From the NCBI GenBank assembly GCA_002292975.1, contig DBCI01000023.1:9159-26785 (forward strand): 17,627 bases of DNA, given 5' to 3'. This DNA comes from Polynucleobacter sp. UBA962 (GTDB lineage Bacteria; Pseudomonadota; Gammaproteobacteria; Burkholderiales; Burkholderiaceae). The stretch's first letter is position 1; every line of letters starts with the position of its first letter. A program made the position numbers and the translations under genes. Below are positions 15,445 to 17,627 of the stretch, piece by piece. The notes beneath the pieces were generated by a model that saw nothing but the letters and a program-made list of their open reading frames with translations, was not told the DNA's origin and made no database searches.

Positions 15445-17627
15445 ATGACTGGACAAAAGTACCCACTTCGCCTAAAAGACCTTCTCAGGTTAAGGCCCAA
15501 TGAAAGCTCTTGGGCCCGATGGTCTCGGCGGCTCTTAATCCTTGGCCTAATCATTTTCAGCCTGGGTGTTATTGGTCATCTGCTGATTCGTTTTGTTGTT
15601 TGGCCTCAGATAGAAATCTCAAAGCCTGTTGTTGAAAAATTACTCTCAGAGCGAATTGGAGTATCCGTCAAGATTGACCATTTGAATGTCTATTGGGAGG
15701 GGATTAGACCTGTCTTTGACATGACCGGTCTCGAGTTCACCCCCAGGCCAAATCAACCCATTGCACTCATTCCAGATAGACCCGTGCTCAAAGTTCGGGA
15801 GATACGCGGAGAATTAAGCTGGTCATCTCTTTACTACCTAAAGCCGCATTTCAACAAATTAGAGGCGAGTGATGTAATGATTCAAGTGACGCGCGATAAA
15901 CAAGAGCGCCTGTTTGTTGCAGGTATTTTGGCTGGTACTGGAGCAGACGATCTAGATACACAAAACTGGCTGCTGTCACAAAATGATCTTGAATTAAGCA
16001 ATGTGACCCTTTTATGGAAAGATTTTTCTAAATCTAAAGCGGATGTAGCAGACCTTCGTCTTGAAACCCTAACCCTACAAAGCGGCATTCGGGCACACGA
16101 ACTCAAACTGGACCTCTTCACTCCATGGCACCAAGGAAAGCTCAGTCTTGCGGGAAAATTTATACATCGTATCGGTGGTCAAGCCGGAAATTGGCGTGAT
16201 TGGATTGGTGATTTTGAATGGAATGTCCAGTCCCTCGATATTGGCCAACTAAGCCGTGATTTTGAAATCCCATTTAAACAACTCAGTGGGGTCTTACACT
16301 CCTCAGGAACCCTCTCTATTTCTAAAGGCCTACCCAATGGTGGTCAGTTTTCACTCTCGATCGATCGACCCATATTCCAACAATCCAAAAGTAATCAAGC
16401 AATTGAGTTTGCTCAACTCGAGCTGGATGCCAAGCAATTTAGCTCAGGTAAGTTTATTTCTTTAGGCATTCAACGATTTACGTGGCGAGAAAAGAATCGC
16501 GGTGCTAGTACCACTGCTGAAAGCCTGGCCCCAATGACCTTTGGTTGGCAAACTCCCAAGAAAAACGAGGAAATCGAAAAGTTCTCCTTTTCTTCCTCTA
16601 AGATTAGTCTACAAAACTTAAGTCTTTTTGCCTTAAATCTGCCCCTACCAAGTAGGCTTCGTCAAGTTATTGAGCGAAGCGATCCACGGGGTGAGCTCAA
16701 TGACGTCTCCATTACGTGGTCGGAGAACAAAGCGAGGATTCCTGTTGTTGGCGGTCTATTTGGTACTCAAGGTCCTAAATTTGAGATCTCTGGCACCCTC
16801 AACAGCATCTCGCTTAAGCGCTTTAAGAATATGGTTCCTGGAATTACTAATCTCAGTGGAAAAATTATTTCCAATCAAGAACAGGGCAACATCGATCTGC
16901 ACTCAAACAATCTGCAGTTGGTCACGGATAGTTTCTTGGCTGATCCAACCATGAACTTTGACACTGCTAAAGGGAAAATAAAGTGGTCTCTAAAAAATAA
17001 ACAGTGGCTAATTGGGCTTGATAACCTGACAGTTTCTAATAAAGAACTGGCTCTCAGTGCAAAAGGCAGCTACCTTATTGGTAGCGATAAAAATCCTGAC
17101 AGTATCGACCTTGCCATTCAATTTGATCGCGCTGAAATCGGGACGATTTATCGTTACCTTCCTTCTGAAATGTCTAAGGATGCGCAAAACTATATTGAAA
17201 AGGCGCTGGTTGCAGGTCAAATCCGAAATGGCAGCCTCAAGATCAAGGGGGATCCCAATAAAGCTCCATTCGAAACTCCTAATTCAGGAGAGTTAAGCTT
17301 AACTCTACCAATATCGAAAACTGTCTTTCGCCCCGCTCCTTTATTCCCAAAAAATAAAGGTTCATGGCCAGAATTTACTGATCTTGATGGTCAAATCACC
17401 ATGCAGCAAGCAAAGTTGGCCGTAAACATCCAAAATGCGCGCTATCAAGGATTGCAAGTACAAAACCTGAATGCAGAAATAGGCAATATTGCAAATAAGC
17501 AAGCCGCTGTTCAGTTAAAGGGTGTCATTCTAGGCCCCATCAATGAAATGATGGACTATCTCAGGCCAACTCCAGTCCTTTTACAAAGACCCTTAATTGC
17601 CAATCAATTGAAGTTGTCGGGACCCGG
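15445..17627 (+). CDS. yhdP: YhdP/AsmA-like envelope protein (TIGR02099 type), 3' end outside window
   Basis: Open without a stop from ATG 15445 to the last base, giving 727 codons of a protein that in E. coli is about 1266 residues. An in-frame TAG at 15436 limits the start to this ATG or the TTG just before it; AGGG precedes the ATG. A basic N-terminus (WARWSRR, about 23-29) leads into one hydrophobic segment (about 30-53), fitting an inner-membrane anchor with the rest in the periplasm. The following stretch (KLLSERIGVSVKIDHLNVYWEGIRPVFDMTGL) matches the start of AsmA/YhdP repeats, and the remainder is beta-rich with no cysteine cluster or enzyme motif. Known for the family: YhdP, TamB and YdbH carry phospholipids between inner and outer membranes. 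The YhdP assignment rests on pattern and glnE neighbourhood. Confidence 0.85.
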   Translation, partial: MTGQKYPLRLKDLLRLRPNESSWARWSRRLLILGLIIFSLGVIGHLLIRFVVWPQIEISKPVVEKLLSERIGVSVKIDHLNVYWEGIRPVFDMTGLEFTPRPNQPIALIPDRPVLKVREIRGELSWSSLYYLKPHFNKLEASDVMIQVTRDKQERLFVAGILAGTGADDLDTQNWLLSQNDLELSNVTLLWKDFSKSKADVADLRLETLTLQSGIRAHELKLDLFTPWHQGKLSLAGKFIHRIGGQAGNWRDWIGDFEWNVQSLDIGQLSRDFEIPFKQLSGVLHSSGTLSISKGLPNGGQFSLSIDRPIFQQSKSNQAIEFAQLELDAKQFSSGKFISLGIQRFTWREKNRGASTTAESLAPMTFGWQTPKKNEEIEKFSFSSSKISLQNLSLFALNLPLPSRLRQVIERSDPRGELNDVSITWSENKARIPVVGGLFGTQGPKFEISGTLNSISLKRFKNMVPGITNLSGKIISNQEQGNIDLHSNNLQLVTDSFLADPTMNFDTAKGKIKWSLKNKQWLIGLDNLTVSNKELALSAKGSYLIGSDKNPDSIDLAIQFDRAEIGTIYRYLPSEMSKDAQNYIEKALVAGQIRNGSLKIKGDPNKAPFETPNSGELSLTLPISKTVFRPAPLFPKNKGSWPEFTDLDGQITMQQAKLAVNIQNARYQGLQVQNLNAEIGNIANKQAAVQLKGVILGPINEMMDYLRPTPVLLQRPLIANQLKLSGP

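Noticed and set aside
1..17627. Mobile elements, CRISPR arrays, tRNA or rRNA genes, defence or biosynthetic clusters
   Set aside because: Almost every base is accounted for by conserved housekeeping genes; no repeats, transposase, integrase or RNA gene was recognised on either strand.

Overview
This window looks like ordinary core chromosome of a betaproteobacterium in the Burkholderiales. Polynucleobacter or a close relative is my best guess. The basis is the character of the proteins (DnaK, HrcA, GlnE, YhdP family), the moderate base composition, and the gene neighbourhood (hda–HAD–pcnB–folK–panB against a hrcA–hemH–grpE–dnaK–dnaJ block, with nadK–recN, glnE and a yhdP-type gene alongside). 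I ran no database search, so the genus is an inference. I see no insertion sequence, prophage, CRISPR array, tRNA, rRNA or foreign-looking segment. Coding density is very high and no gap between genes exceeds about 105 bases.

Layout: (1) 1–3968, plus strand: the 3' part of hda (cut by the window edge), a HAD-IB phosphatase overlapping it by 4 bases, pcnB (poly(A) polymerase), folK (HPPK) and panB. The genes are closely spaced and could form one unit. (2) 3972–9942, minus strand: read in transcription order, hrcA, hemH, grpE, dnaK and dnaJ. This is the Hsp70 chaperone system, with its heat-shock repressor gene and a ferrochelatase gene at the head. (3) 9980–12568, plus strand: nadK and recN, divergent from hrcA across only 37 bases. 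(4) 12565–15387, minus strand: glnE, whose stop codon overlaps that of recN by 4 bases. (5) 15445 to the window end, plus strand: a long open frame encoding the N-terminal part of a YhdP/AsmA-like envelope protein, divergent from glnE and cut off at the right edge.

The most informative non-coding signals lie in the chaperone block. There are two good sigma-32 (RpoH) type promoters, both with 13-base spacers. One lies before grpE, and its -35 box contains the hemH stop codon. The other lies before dnaK, and its -35 box forms one arm of a perfect 10-bp inverted repeat. A hairpin followed by five U residues, resembling an intrinsic terminator, lies between dnaK and dnaJ. dnaJ also starts with GTG. 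Together these suggest that heat-shock induction enters the operon at grpE and dnaK, and that DnaJ output is set below DnaK by partial termination. No CIRCE operator was seen although hrcA is present, so HrcA probably acts elsewhere (groESL is the usual target).

I did not find an undescribed multi-gene system here. The findings are mainly regulatory architecture and gene-order points, and their scores reflect that.
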